57,455 bases of DNA from Nitrospira sp. Its GTDB lineage: Bacteria > Nitrospirota > Nitrospiria > Nitrospirales > Nitrospiraceae. The stretch's first letter is position 1, and every line of letters begins with the position of its first letter. The notes beneath the pieces were generated by a model. The model made no database searches. It had not been told where the DNA came from and saw only the letters and a program-made list of their open reading frames with translations. A program made the translations under genes and the position numbers. The DNA lies in assembly GCA_005239465.1 (NCBI GenBank), contig SPAW01000013.1, positions 1 to 57,455 on the forward strand, given 5' to 3'. This document shows positions 17,885 through 29,938 of this stretch, in pieces.

Positions 17885-18271
17885 CTAGGTTTGAGCGGGA
17901 GGCGTGACCGTCGTCACTTCATTCGAGCAGGGGCCGTGCAATCCGTTATACGCGCTGACTGCGAAGAAATACTGCGTGTTGGGATCAAGTCCTGTAATCG
18001 TGGCATTTGGAATATTGACGGATTGATTTTCCTGGTAGGAGCATGCACCTGATTGCCCCGATGATTGTTTCCCATAGTGTACATAGTAGGCGGTGACTGT
18101 GGGATCCTGGACTGGATCCCACGCCAAGCTCGCCGTGGCTCCCGTGGGGGTTGAGGAAGTCGAAACTGCTGGTCCTCCCTCACCACCAGCTCCACAGCCG
18201 GTTAACGAGCTGAGCACGATTCCCACTACTATTGAATAGATCGGGGAAATGGTGGATTTCCGAAAAACCAT
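17885..18271 (-). CDS. Lipoprotein with one fibronectin type III domain
   Basis: The product has a lipoprotein signal with lipobox LTGC (Cys26), a Gly/Ser/Thr linker, and then a single FN3 domain. FN3 landmarks are ASLAWDPVQDPTVTAYYVHYG, ITGLDPNTQYFFAVSAYN and a terminal EVTTVTPP strand. Such domains bind proteins or carbohydrates at the cell surface. Two cysteines could form a disulfide. The ATG lacks a clear ribosome-binding site, and a TTG 9 bases upstream is possible. Function beyond surface localisation is unknown. Confidence 0.75.
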   Translation of the reverse strand: MVFRKSTISPIYSIVVGIVLSSLTGCGAGGEGGPAVSTSSTPTGATASLAWDPVQDPTVTAYYVHYGKQSSGQSGACSYQENQSVNIPNATITGLDPNTQYFFAVSAYNGLHGPCSNEVTTVTPPAQT

Positions 18272-18297
18272 GTGGTTCAAGGCTAAAGTGAGATCGT

Positions 18298-18390
18298 TTA
18301 TGAAAGAACCTGATGTAATGGTTTAGTGTGAGGTGCTGAGACAACACTCATCGCGACGGCAACGGTGATCAAGACAATAAAAAGAATCAT
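18298..18390 (-). CDS. Possible 30-residue membrane peptide
   Basis: ATG with AAAGGAACG just upstream opens a 30-codon frame. It encodes a hydrophobic helix (MILFIVLITVAVAMSVVSA) followed by a short polar tail. It lies 27 bases before the FN3 lipoprotein on the same strand. Length, ribosome-binding site and hydrophobicity fit a small membrane protein, but there is no comparative evidence. Chance is possible. Confidence 0.35.
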   Translation of the reverse strand: MILFIVLITVAVAMSVVSAPHTKPLHQVLS

Positions 18391-18711
18391 TCGTTCCTTT
18401 TTTTGAAAATGACAATAATCTATCTATAGCAAGAGCAGTGCCGTCCAGCATATTGTAGAAAAGTCCTATTTATTACGAGGTTAAATGCCGAATGAAACGT
18501 TTGAGGAGTTATGAGGAGTTAGATGTGAAGGGTACAGCCTTCAGCGCTGCAAGCTAGGCAAGAAAATAGTGTGAAAATAGGGTGGTGGTTACTGTAGGTT
18601 TCTTCCTGCATGTACTGCAGGTGCCGGCGGTAGCTGGAATTAAAAAATGATGAATGCAAGAGGAGTATCCGATCCGGAGTTGACATGTTAGCTGGCGAAT
18701 ACAGCGGTGCT
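18391..18711. other. Intergenic, AT-rich, no gene seen
   Basis: No convincing coding frame is present. The AT-rich part near 18410-18480 may carry the promoter for the small peptide and lipoprotein genes. A short palindrome, CTGCATGTACTGCAG, occurs near 18607-18621. Confidence 0.35.
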
Positions 18712-19551
18712 TTACGGATCAGCGCGTCCTCGGAAAAATCTGAAGAGAAAAACAGCATTGAGTAGCACCACGATCGACAGGATGCTGTAGGTCGTAAACG
18801 CGGAAGCAAGATTTAACTCGACCAGTACTCTCGACAAGCCGAATCCCACCACCAAGGCATCGAAGGCCATGCAGATCCGCCTAAACGTTTCAGGGTCCAT
18901 CCAACGAATGAGATAGCTTCCGAGGGGAATTCCCAAAAGAACGCTTGGGACGATATACGGAATGATCTCCATGCTACCGTAGCTGTAGAGTCCAATGAAA
19001 TAGTAGGCGATTCCCGTCAAGACCGATTCTCCCATTCGAATGACGCCAAGAGCGGCCCGGAAATCCTGTTTGGCATACCCTTGATTGTTGAAAAGAAGCG
19101 CAAGGGGAGGGCCTGAGATGGTGGTGACGGAGTACAGGGTTCCGATTCCCACACCGAAGGGAATCGCTATGGCTTTTTCGGCTTGGATGGGTTTTCTGAT
19201 ACCGGCTGCCTGGAGGAGAATCAACGGCAACAGAAATACATAGGTGACGAACTTGGTCCAGGCCGGATGGACCAGAAAGAGAATATAGCTGCCGATCGCG
19301 ACACCGATCAGGAGGCCGATCAGAATGGGCGCAACGCGCCACCAAATGTTCGGGATGCTCTTGCGGTTGTTGAAGAGTACGTACCCATTAATGACCAATT
19401 CGACGAGCACTAAGGCTGGATTCAATATTCGATTGGTGTAAAACAACAGCGCGACAGGAACGGTGATGGAGGAAAACCCATATCCGAGGGCGCCATTGAC
19501 CATCGCGGCGACAAAGGTGATTAGGACAAGTACGATCTGGTCCATGGTCAT
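18712..19551 (-). CDS. TauE/SafE-family membrane exporter
   Basis: This 279-residue protein is almost entirely hydrophobic with eight or so predicted membrane spans. It has the family's repeated pattern: an N-terminal GYGFSSITVPVALLF segment with the mirrored GIGTLYSVTTISGPPLALL in the second half. Family knowledge: these permeases export sulfite, sulfonates or related organic anions. The ATG overlaps the stop of the Rrf2 regulator by 4 bases, so the two are coupled and the regulator probably senses a related sulfur or redox signal. The substrate is not determinable here. Confidence 0.88.
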   Translation of the reverse strand: MTMDQIVLVLITFVAAMVNGALGYGFSSITVPVALLFYTNRILNPALVLVELVINGYVLFNNRKSIPNIWWRVAPILIGLLIGVAIGSYILFLVHPAWTKFVTYVFLLPLILLQAAGIRKPIQAEKAIAIPFGVGIGTLYSVTTISGPPLALLFNNQGYAKQDFRAALGVIRMGESVLTGIAYYFIGLYSYGSMEIIPYIVPSVLLGIPLGSYLIRWMDPETFRRICMAFDALVVGFGLSRVLVELNLASAFTTYSILSIVVLLNAVFLFRFFRGRADP

Positions 19552-19982
19552 CCTTTGCGATGGCCGGAAGCGAAATCGGCAAGCGTGTAGTTATCCAGAA
19601 TCCCGACAATCGCGTCGCGCACGGTGCCCATCACATGCTGCACGGGGCACTGCGCCTTATCGGCGTAGGGACAATCGCTGCATTTTTGGTAGGCCGTTTT
19701 GCTGACGCAGCCGATTGGGGCGAGAGGACCGTCGAGAATACGAATGACTTGACCGAGTGTGATGTCTCTCGGCTGCTTAATAAGTGTGTACCCCCCCTTC
19801 ATCCCTCGACGGCTGGAGAGAAGTCCGGCGCGCTTGAGTGAGAGAAGAATCTGCTCCAAGAACTCAACCGGAATATGCTGGCGGACTGCGATGTCATGAC
19901 GCTGTAGCGTCATCTTGCCATGTACGAGGGTGAGCTCAAGCAGTGCGCGTAGTCCGTACTCGCTTTTTTTTGAGAGTTTCAT
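19548..19982 (-). CDS. Rrf2-family iron-sulfur regulator
   Basis: This 144-residue protein starts with the Rrf2 signature MKLSKKSEYGLRALLEL and has a winged helix with IPVEFLEQILLSLKRAGLLSSRRGMKGGY. Cys92, Cys101, Cys104 and Cys112 lie in the region that binds a cluster in IscR and NsrR, so an Fe-S sensor is likely. It is co-transcribed with the TauE/SafE exporter, which it probably controls. No Shine-Dalgarno sequence precedes the ATG. A TATATT element with TTCTTG 17 bases further up lies so close to the ATG that the message may be leaderless. Confidence 0.88.
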   Translation of the reverse strand: MKLSKKSEYGLRALLELTLVHGKMTLQRHDIAVRQHIPVEFLEQILLSLKRAGLLSSRRGMKGGYTLIKQPRDITLGQVIRILDGPLAPIGCVSKTAYQKCSDCPYADKAQCPVQHVMGTVRDAIVGILDNYTLADFASGHRKG

Positions 19983-20259
19983 AATAAGGGAAATATATAC
20001 TAGAGTGAGTTAATCAAGAATTGAAACAATAGATTAAATCGCCTGATCCCGTCAAGACTCGAACTGAAAATTTGAGGGGAATAATTCAGTTGGCCCTGCT
20101 CCCAACATCCGTTCACTCTGTAGAGAAAACGTGCTGCAACTCCTTGATCCTAGAGGGGTTGTGCCTTGACAGGGTCTGCGCATTCCTGCTAGCTTCTCCC
20201 TTCATTTCAAAGCGTCTAGCGCGAGAAGTCAGACCTCCGTAACAAAGTTTGGACTGTTC

Positions 20260-21186
20260 GTGACTTTCCAGAATCTCATCCTTACGTTGCATCAATTCTG
20301 GGCTGATCACGGCTGCGTCATTCACCAGCCCTACGACCTTGAGATGGGTGCTGGTACCTTTCACCCTGCGACATTCTTGCGGTCGCTGGGGCCTGAACCT
20401 TGGCGCGCCGCCTATCCGCAGCCCTGCCGCCGTCCGACCGACGGTCGCTATGGTGAAAATCCCAACCGCATGCAGCACTACTATCAGTACCAAGTGGTGC
20501 TGAAGCCCTCTCCCGACAACATTCAAGAGTTGTATTTGGAAAGTCTCGCACAGCTGGGGATCAACCCCAAGCAGCACGACATTCGGTTTATTCAGGACGA
20601 TTGGGAATCACCAACCCTCGGTGCATGGGGACTTGGTTGGGAAGTGAGACTTGATGGGATGGAGATTACCCAGTTCACCTACTTTCAGGAAATCGGCGGC
20701 ATCGAGTTGAGTCCGATCACAGGCGAGATCACCTATGGCACCGAGCGTATTGCCATGTATCTGCAGCAGGTGAACAACGTGTTCGATCTCGCCTGGACCG
20801 ATACGATCAAGTATGGGGACATCCATCATGAAACAGAGGTGCAGGGCTCGCGCTACAACTTCGAAGAAGCTGATGTGAATATGCTCATGAACGTCTTCCA
20901 ATCGTACGAAGCCGAGTGCAAGCGATTGCTCGCGCAAACCGACAAGCGTCTGACGCTACCGGCCTATGACTACTGCATCAAATCTTCCCACGTGTTCAAC
21001 CTGCTCGATGCCCGCGGGGCGATCAGCGTGGCAGAGCGGACCGGCTACATCGGTCGCGTGCGTGCGTTGGCCCGTCAATGTGCCGAGCGCTACATCGACG
21101 AGCGGGCAGCGATGGGGCATCCGCTCATCGAGCGTAGTAAGTCCGCAACCGGATTTCGATCGAAGGCCGGTTCAGGACGCAGGTAA
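20260..21186 (+). CDS. glyQ: Glycyl-tRNA synthetase alpha subunit
   Basis: This 308-residue class II synthetase subunit starts at GTG, in line with the family's MxFQxLILTLxxFW beginning. Motifs visible are [40 protein letters not shown], and [18 protein letters not shown]. Family knowledge: the alpha subunit binds ATP and glycine and works with the beta subunit as alpha2beta2. glyS follows after 10 bases. The C-terminal 15 residues are basic and extend slightly beyond the usual end. Confidence 0.96.
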   Translation: MTFQNLILTLHQFWADHGCVIHQPYDLEMGAGTFHPATFLRSLGPEPWRAAYPQPCRRPTDGRYGENPNRMQHYYQYQVVLKPSPDNIQELYLESLAQLGINPKQHDIRFIQDDWESPTLGAWGLGWEVRLDGMEITQFTYFQEIGGIELSPITGEITYGTERIAMYLQQVNNVFDLAWTDTIKYGDIHHETEVQGSRYNFEEADVNMLMNVFQSYEAECKRLLAQTDKRLTLPAYDYCIKSSHVFNLLDARGAISVAERTGYIGRVRALARQCAERYIDERAAMGHPLIERSKSATGFRSKAGSGRR

Positions 21187-21196
21187 TCCATCCTCC

Positions 21197-23365
21197 ATGA
21201 AGAAATCATTGGCCAAGAAGCCTCGACGAAAGGCTGTCCGTCCAACAGGTAGTGCCGAGTTGTTACTGGAGATCGGCACCGAAGAGCTGCCGTTTGAATT
21301 CATCGTTCCCGCACTGACGTCTCTTCAAGAACATGCCGAGCGTCTCTTGAGTGAGGCGCGACTCTCGTCCGGTTCTATCAAGACATATGGCACGCCTCGA
21401 CGGCTGGTCTTGGTAGTTGATGGACTGGCCATGCATCAGACTGCCGTTGTGAAAGAGGCGATGGGGCCATCAAAAGCGGTGGCAATCGACCAAGCAGGTC
21501 AGCCAACCAAGGCGGCAATTGGGTTCGCGGCGGGCCAAGGTGTCCCGGTCGAGAGTCTGGAAGTACGCCAAACACCAAAGGGTGACTATCTCTTTGCGGT
21601 AAAGCAGGACGCCGGACGTCCCACCAAGACTATCTTGCTGGAACTGCTGCCTCAGCTCGTCGGCATGCTGACTTTTCCCAAAGCGATGAAATGGAACGAG
21701 GCGGGTGGGCGCTTTGCGAGGCCGGTGCGGTGGCTTGTCGCGCTGTTTGCGGGAAACGTGGTGCCGGTGGAAGCGGCAGGGATTAGGGCAGGCGATCGGA
21801 CGCATGGTCATCGAGTCATGGGGAGCAGAAAACCCATCGCAGTGCGTGATTTTAAGACCTACAGCCACGGGCTTGAGCGGCAGGGGGTGATGGTTGATCC
21901 CGAACGTCGTCGAGGAGCGATTCAAGAACAGGTCAATCGTCTCTGCGCAAAAGCCGGCGTCGGATTGAACGCCGATACATCCTTGCTTAATCAGGCAGTG
22001 TACACGACCGAGTGGCCTTGTGCTTTTGTCGGTAATTTCAAGCCGGAGTATTTGGCCGTCCCGTCGGAAATTCTCATAACGTCGATGAAAGAACATCAGG
22101 GGTTCTTCTCGGTCCGGGACAAGAAGTCCGGCAAGCTGGCGGCGCACTTCATCGCCGTGGCCAACAACCAACTCAAAGATATGTCCCTCATTCGGGCAGG
22201 CAACGAACGGGTGCTGGCGGCCAGACTCGCCGATGCCAAGTTCTTCTTCGATGAAGACCGCAAGACGAAACTGGAAGAACGGGTCAAGAAGCTGGGTGGC
22301 GTCACGTTTCATCAGAGACTCGGCACGATGGCACAAAAACAGGAACGGGTGACCACGCTGGCCGGAGTCATCAGCGTGCTGGTCGATCCTCCGCAAAAAG
22401 AATTGACAGTGCACTGTGAGCGAGCTGCCGCGTTGTGCAAGGCCGATCTGTTGACCGGGATTGTCAGGGAGTTACCTGAACTGCAGGGTATCATGGGTGG
22501 GGAATATGCAAAGCACGACGGAGAACCAGCGGCGGTGAGCCACGCAATTCGCGAACAGTACCTCCCTCGGTCGCCTGAAGGGGAATTGCCTAAAACGATC
22601 GAAGGCCAAGTACTGTCCCTTGCCGATCGGCTGGATTCGCTCGCGGCGTTTTTTCATGTGGGGATTGTGCCGACCGGCTCAGAAGATCCCTTTGCGTTGC
22701 GGCGCCATGCCACGGCAATCGTTCGTATCCTCTTGGAGGGGATGACGTTCAGAAATTTTGGGCAGGCGCTCCAGAAGGCTGAATCCATTGTTGCGTCGGC
22801 TGGGTTCAAGGCTGCTCTGGTTCCAGGCGGCGATGCCTTACAGCGATTGGTGGACTTCTTGTTCGATCGAGTCCGCCACTATGGCCGGACCGTACATGGA
22901 TTGCGAGATGATGTAATGAATGCCGTGCTCAAGGTGGCAGATCGGCAGGCCTTCGATCTCAGAGACTTGTTGGAACGCATGAAGGCGCTTCAGTCGAAGG
23001 CTGTTCGAGCGGAGTTTGATCCGCTGATTGTCGGCTTCAAACGGGCACACCATTTGGTGGAAAAGGAAAAGTGGGACCGGACGCCGGTGGATCCGCAACG
23101 CTTTCAGCATCCTTCCGAGGGCCGACTTCATGCCGCGATGCAACTGCAGGGAGAAATGTCCAAGCAGATGCAAGCGGGACGCTATGACCAGGCGATGGAT
23201 GTGCTGGTGGAGCTCAAGCCGGCCATCGATGCGTTCTTTGAGGCGGTGATGGTGAATGCGGAGGATCCGACCATCCGCAGTAATCGGTTGTCGCTGCTCA
23301 AACAAGTGGACGATTTGTTCATGTCATTCGCCGACTTTTCACAGATTGTGGTACAAGGGAGCTAA
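21197..23365 (+). CDS. glyS: Glycyl-tRNA synthetase beta subunit
   Basis: This 722-residue protein is the tRNA-binding partner of glyQ. It opens with a short basic extension (MKKSLAKKPRRKAVRP), then the family start ELLLEIGTEELPFEFI. Further landmarks are TYGTPRRLVLVV, FPKAMKWNEAGGRFARPVRWLVAL, the HD-type segment ELQGIMGGEYAKHDGE, and a C-terminal anticodon-binding helical domain. Length is a little above the usual 690, mostly from the basic N-terminal extension. I chose the ATG directly after glyQ; upstream in-frame sequence lies inside glyQ. Confidence 0.95.
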   Translation: MKKSLAKKPRRKAVRPTGSAELLLEIGTEELPFEFIVPALTSLQEHAERLLSEARLSSGSIKTYGTPRRLVLVVDGLAMHQTAVVKEAMGPSKAVAIDQAGQPTKAAIGFAAGQGVPVESLEVRQTPKGDYLFAVKQDAGRPTKTILLELLPQLVGMLTFPKAMKWNEAGGRFARPVRWLVALFAGNVVPVEAAGIRAGDRTHGHRVMGSRKPIAVRDFKTYSHGLERQGVMVDPERRRGAIQEQVNRLCAKAGVGLNADTSLLNQAVYTTEWPCAFVGNFKPEYLAVPSEILITSMKEHQGFFSVRDKKSGKLAAHFIAVANNQLKDMSLIRAGNERVLAARLADAKFFFDEDRKTKLEERVKKLGGVTFHQRLGTMAQKQERVTTLAGVISVLVDPPQKELTVHCERAAALCKADLLTGIVRELPELQGIMGGEYAKHDGEPAAVSHAIREQYLPRSPEGELPKTIEGQVLSLADRLDSLAAFFHVGIVPTGSEDPFALRRHATAIVRILLEGMTFRNFGQALQKAESIVASAGFKAALVPGGDALQRLVDFLFDRVRHYGRTVHGLRDDVMNAVLKVADRQAFDLRDLLERMKALQSKAVRAEFDPLIVGFKRAHHLVEKEKWDRTPVDPQRFQHPSEGRLHAAMQLQGEMSKQMQAGRYDQAMDVLVELKPAIDAFFEAVMVNAEDPTIRSNRLSLLKQVDDLFMSFADFSQIVVQGS

Positions 23366-23380
23366 CCAGGACGGAGCCCT

Positions 23381-23899
23381 ATGCCATCGCATCCCGTAGC
23401 GGATGTCCCGATTACGGCCATGAGTGGCGCGGTGTCACGGAATGCCCGGATTCGGCGATTCAGCTTAAGGGTGACATGGGCGCTGATCGTCCTGTGTAAC
23501 GTGGTGTTTCTGGTCGGGATCTGGGTGAGCGGCGTGAATCTCGACGAACTTGTGAAAACGCCTGATCTTTTTAATCCCACCTCGGATATTTGTCTCCGAC
23601 TGACCTGGCAACGATTGACCGGGGCTCCCGATCCCGCCCGGCTTTGTTCCGAGTGGATCAACCTCTCCGATCCGACAGGCAAGCCGCATCTGTTGGACAA
23701 AGAGATGACGGTGCGGCAGGGAGCTGATGGCCGATATTATTTCGACCGCGGCATTCAGGCGGATTATCGGCTCATGGCATTCGTTGGATTTGTGGCGGCA
23801 GTGATTATGTCCGGTCTCTTGATTAGGCGGTATCTCGTCAGTCGGTATCGGCTTCAACTTGAACTGGCGGCGAACCGCCACTCGACACTAACGCACTGA
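23381..23899 (+). CDS. Unknown two-span membrane protein between glyS and ppdK
   Basis: This 172-residue protein has membrane segments at about 28-50 and 130-147. The region between them (about 80 residues, with cysteines in SDICLRLTW and ARLCSEWIN) would face the periplasm. I do not recognise the family. The gene starts 15 bases after glyS and ends 24 bases before ppdK, so it belongs to this transcription unit. The two cysteines could form a disulfide. Confidence 0.7.
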   Translation: MPSHPVADVPITAMSGAVSRNARIRRFSLRVTWALIVLCNVVFLVGIWVSGVNLDELVKTPDLFNPTSDICLRLTWQRLTGAPDPARLCSEWINLSDPTGKPHLLDKEMTVRQGADGRYYFDRGIQADYRLMAFVGFVAAVIMSGLLIRRYLVSRYRLQLELAANRHSTLTH

Positions 23900-23923
23900 G
23901 TGGATCGCAAAGGAGAAGCAGGC

Positions 23924-26721
<2,798 letters not shown>

Positions 26722-26725
<4 letters not shown>

Positions 26726-27840
26726 CCAGCCGCGCACAGGATTTTCGCTACATGACCCTGGCTCTTCGCCTGGCGGCGAAGGGCCGGGGAACGACAAGCC
26801 CGAATCCAATGGTCGGTGCCTTGGTGGTATATCAAGGCCGGATCGTCGGGCAGGGCTTTCATCTCCGCCCCGGCCATCCCCACGCAGAAATTCTCGCGCT
26901 ACGGCGGGCAGGAACACGTGCCCGTGGCGCGACACTCTATGTGACGCTTGAACCCTGCTGCCATTCGAAGAAACGCACGCCGCCTTGTGCGCCGGTTGTA
27001 GTCCGATCCGGCGTCAGACGAGTCGTCATTGCGATGCGCGATCCCAATCCATTGGTGAAGGGAAGGGGAGCCACGGCGCTTCGGCGAGCCGGACTATCGG
27101 TCACGATCGGTGTGGCTCGCCAGGAGGCAGAGGAATTGAACAAGGCCTACTGCCATTGGATCAAGACGAATCGTCCTTATGTGACGCTCAAAGCGGGGAT
27201 GACGCTTGATGGGCAAATCGCAACAGCTTCAGGTGAGTCGCAGTGGATTACCAGCAAGCCATCTCGTCAGGAAGTACACCAGTTGCGCGCACAGATGGAC
27301 GCCGTGTTAGTCGGGCTGGGTACGGTACTGTCCGACAATCCGTCGCTGACGGCCAGAACCGGCGCGCAATTAAACAACTTGGCGCCTCGGCAACCTCTCC
27401 GTATCGTTGTCGACAGCCGACTGCGCATTCCGCTCAACGCGCAGATACTCTCGCGGCAAAACGAAGCCAGGACGATCGTCACCACAACCGGCTCAGCTCC
27501 TGCGGCTCGACGGTCGGCGCTTCAGAAGAAAGGCATCGAGACGATCACGCTTCCTGACGTTCATGGACGTGTCTCGTTGCCTGCTCTGCTCAAAGAACTC
27601 GGTCGACGCGGTATCATCTCTCTTCTGGTAGAAGGTGGCAGCGAAATGAACGCGACGATGTTGAGGGCCAAGCTGGTGAATCACGTTCGTCTCTATTTGG
27701 CGCCGACGCTCTTGGGTGGGCTCAATGCCAAAGGCGTGATTGGCGGGAAGAGTCCCGCACGTCTCGTGCAGGCCCTGAAGCTGCGCAATGTGCAAATCCG
27801 ATCGGTCGGAGGCGATATCGCCGTGGAAGGTGACGTGTGA
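26722..27840 (+). CDS. ribD: RibD: riboflavin deaminase/reductase
   Basis: This 372-residue bifunctional enzyme carries out the second and third steps of riboflavin synthesis from GTP. The deaminase domain (about 1-145) has TSPNPMVGALVV, zinc ligands His54, Cys79 and Cys89, and the proton donor Glu56 in HAEI. The reductase domain follows (YVTLKAGMTLDGQIATASGE, LLVEGGSEMN). I chose the GTG overlapping the ppdK stop by 4 bases because the family normally has about ten residues before the YMxxAL helix. An ATG 30 bases later is the alternative. ribE lies 3.5 kb downstream. Confidence 0.92.
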
Positions 27841-29126
27841 GCAACTGGGTCCGTGGCCTCATGCTCCTCACGCTAGTGGTCTGCGGTCCCGGCTTCAGTT
27901 TCGCTCAGTCGCCGGCGCCGACCTCCGATAACCTTACGTCCCTCGTCTTTCAATATCTCGATATAGACGACAGCGATGAAGCCGACCGTCTGTTACAGAC
28001 CATTCTTTCCCGTACGGATGCCTCGATCGAAACGGTTTCTCACATCATGCAGACCGAGCGGACGTATCAGAGCCAGCCGATCGGGACGCTTCCCGATGAA
28101 CGGATCACCATTCGGGATCGTGCCTATCCGTTGTCCATTTTCATCCCACTGACGTACCAACCATCGAAAGGGTATGGTTTGGTGGTATGCCTGCATGGAG
28201 CCGGCTTTACCGGCGATGTGTATCTCGAACGGTGGCAGGCTCGCTTAGGTGACGACTATCTGCTGGCCTGTCCGACTTATCTCTCGGGTGCATGGTTCTC
28301 GAGGCGTGCAGAAGAACTTGTGCTGGCGACAATCCAGCATACGCGTCGTCATTATCACGTCGATCCCGACCGGATTTTTCTGACGGGCATGTCGAACGGG
28401 GGCATCGGCGCCTGGCTGATCGGCATGCATAATGCGCCGCTGTTCGCCGGCATCGCGCCGATGGCGAGTGGACTGGACGGTGTACTGATGCCATTCTTGG
28501 CCAATCTCCGCAACACCCCGATCTACATCATTCATGGCGAGAAGGATCAGGTCATGCCGGTAGAGCTCAGCCGTACGATCTCACGGGAACTGGCAACGCT
28601 CGGTATCCCGCATGTCTATCGGGAACACCAGCGCGAACATCCCATAGCCGGTGGCCATTACTTTCCAACAGAAGAGTTGTCGGATTTCGTGACGTGGTTG
28701 AATCGCCAGCGGCGGGAGCCGTTACCGACAAAACTGACCGTGGTTCGGGAGGCCAGTCACTTTCAGCCATTCAGTTGGCTGCGGCTCGATTCCACCGACT
28801 CTATCGCCGCGTTTTCCGATGATCTGGTCGACAAGCGTGACGAGAGGATCAAACGCCGGGAATATGCCAAGCTCGATGCGGCGATAGTGGCGATGAACCG
28901 CATCGAGGTGAAGTCTGAGCGAGTCCAGCGCTATAGCCTATTTTTGAACGATCAACTCATCGACCTATCAAAGCCGCTTACGGTGTCGACCAATGGAACG
29001 GTGTCGTTCGAAGAGCTTGTCACCCTGTCTCTGGAGACCTTGCTCCGGCAGGCGAGACTGCGGCAAGACCCTCGCCAGCTCTTTCCCATCCACCTAACGA
29101 TTGTTGTGCAGAAGCAGGCATCATGA
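27837..29126 (+). CDS. Secreted alpha/beta-hydrolase (esterase/depolymerase type)
   Basis: This 429-residue protein has a signal peptide (to about residue 24, FSFAQ). An alpha/beta-hydrolase domain of the PHB-depolymerase/feruloyl-esterase kind follows. The catalytic triad is readable: Ser186 in GMSNGG, Asp237 in HGEKDQVMP, and His274 in GGHYFP. The oxyanion region is VVCLHGAGFTG. About 130 extra C-terminal residues do not belong to the hydrolase core. The GTG start overlaps the ribD stop by 4 bases. The substrate is unknown. Its place inside a riboflavin operon is unusual. Confidence 0.82.
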   Translation: MSNWVRGLMLLTLVVCGPGFSFAQSPAPTSDNLTSLVFQYLDIDDSDEADRLLQTILSRTDASIETVSHIMQTERTYQSQPIGTLPDERITIRDRAYPLSIFIPLTYQPSKGYGLVVCLHGAGFTGDVYLERWQARLGDDYLLACPTYLSGAWFSRRAEELVLATIQHTRRHYHVDPDRIFLTGMSNGGIGAWLIGMHNAPLFAGIAPMASGLDGVLMPFLANLRNTPIYIIHGEKDQVMPVELSRTISRELATLGIPHVYREHQREHPIAGGHYFPTEELSDFVTWLNRQRREPLPTKLTVVREASHFQPFSWLRLDSTDSIAAFSDDLVDKRDERIKRREYAKLDAAIVAMNRIEVKSERVQRYSLFLNDQLIDLSKPLTVSTNGTVSFEELVTLSLETLLRQARLRQDPRQLFPIHLTIVVQKQAS

Positions 29127-29938
29127 GTGCGAGGTGGCGGTTCCCGTGGAGTACAACTTTGGGGGCGTTCACCGTCGTGATCGGGCTGGGCGCATTCCTG
29201 CACGCTCGTCTAGGACATTCAGAGACCTGTGCTTTCTCACCTCACCATGCTGGGCTGGCGTTTCCTGTTGAAAGGATCGATCCTGAGTGGGCATGCCGAC
29301 TGGAAGCCATCATCGACCACTATACGACCGCGACCACGGTGGGGCCGTTTCGGGTTGCCTTACCCAAGTCGATGTATCTGTATCTGTTGGATCGTCCTCC
29401 TTTCGCGGCTGCCTTGATCAATCGACTCGACCTTGGCCTGTATAAATCGGAAGCGAGAGGCCCGGGCCGATTCTGGGGCTATGATGGCGAGGGGACCGAG
29501 GGGATCGTGCAACTCGTCTACCAGGACCCTACCTCCCGGATTTACTTTCTCGAAGGATCACACGACAGCCGGTTGCTCCCGCACATCACCGGTAAGGCAG
29601 TCGTGTTTCTGAGGATGAATTCGGTGAGAGACGCGAACAGGATGGATGCGATGGACAGTACGATGGTCTCGTATACCAAGCTGGACAATCGCATCCTCTC
29701 GGGATTGGTTTCCTTGCTGCGCCCGCTTATCGGGGGGACCGTGACGCGCAAGTTGCGGAAAGGGATGGAGACTGTCAATCGATTGGGTCAGATGATGCGC
29801 CAGCATCCTGACCGTGTTTTGTTTGAAGCGATGGACCCGCCTGCTCTACCGGATGATGATGTGGCTTTCTTGAAGGAGGCGCTTGGAAGCCTGCAGAAAC
29901 CCGGCAATGCAAGCCACCAGAAAACACCCACCCCATGA
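29123..29938 (+). CDS. Unknown membrane-anchored or exported protein
   Basis: This 271-residue protein has a hydrophobic N-terminus (about 10-27) that may be a signal or an anchor. No known domain is recognised. Tryptophan- and glycine-rich GPGRFWGYDGEGTEG and a helical C-terminal half with several Met and Arg are its main traits. The ATG overlaps the esterase stop and the stop overlaps the MFS start, so it is tightly embedded in the unit. It may work with the esterase, but that is inference from position only. Confidence 0.7.
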   Translation: MSARWRFPWSTTLGAFTVVIGLGAFLHARLGHSETCAFSPHHAGLAFPVERIDPEWACRLEAIIDHYTTATTVGPFRVALPKSMYLYLLDRPPFAAALINRLDLGLYKSEARGPGRFWGYDGEGTEGIVQLVYQDPTSRIYFLEGSHDSRLLPHITGKAVVFLRMNSVRDANRMDAMDSTMVSYTKLDNRILSGLVSLLRPLIGGTVTRKLRKGMETVNRLGQMMRQHPDRVLFEAMDPPALPDDDVAFLKEALGSLQKPGNASHQKTPTP

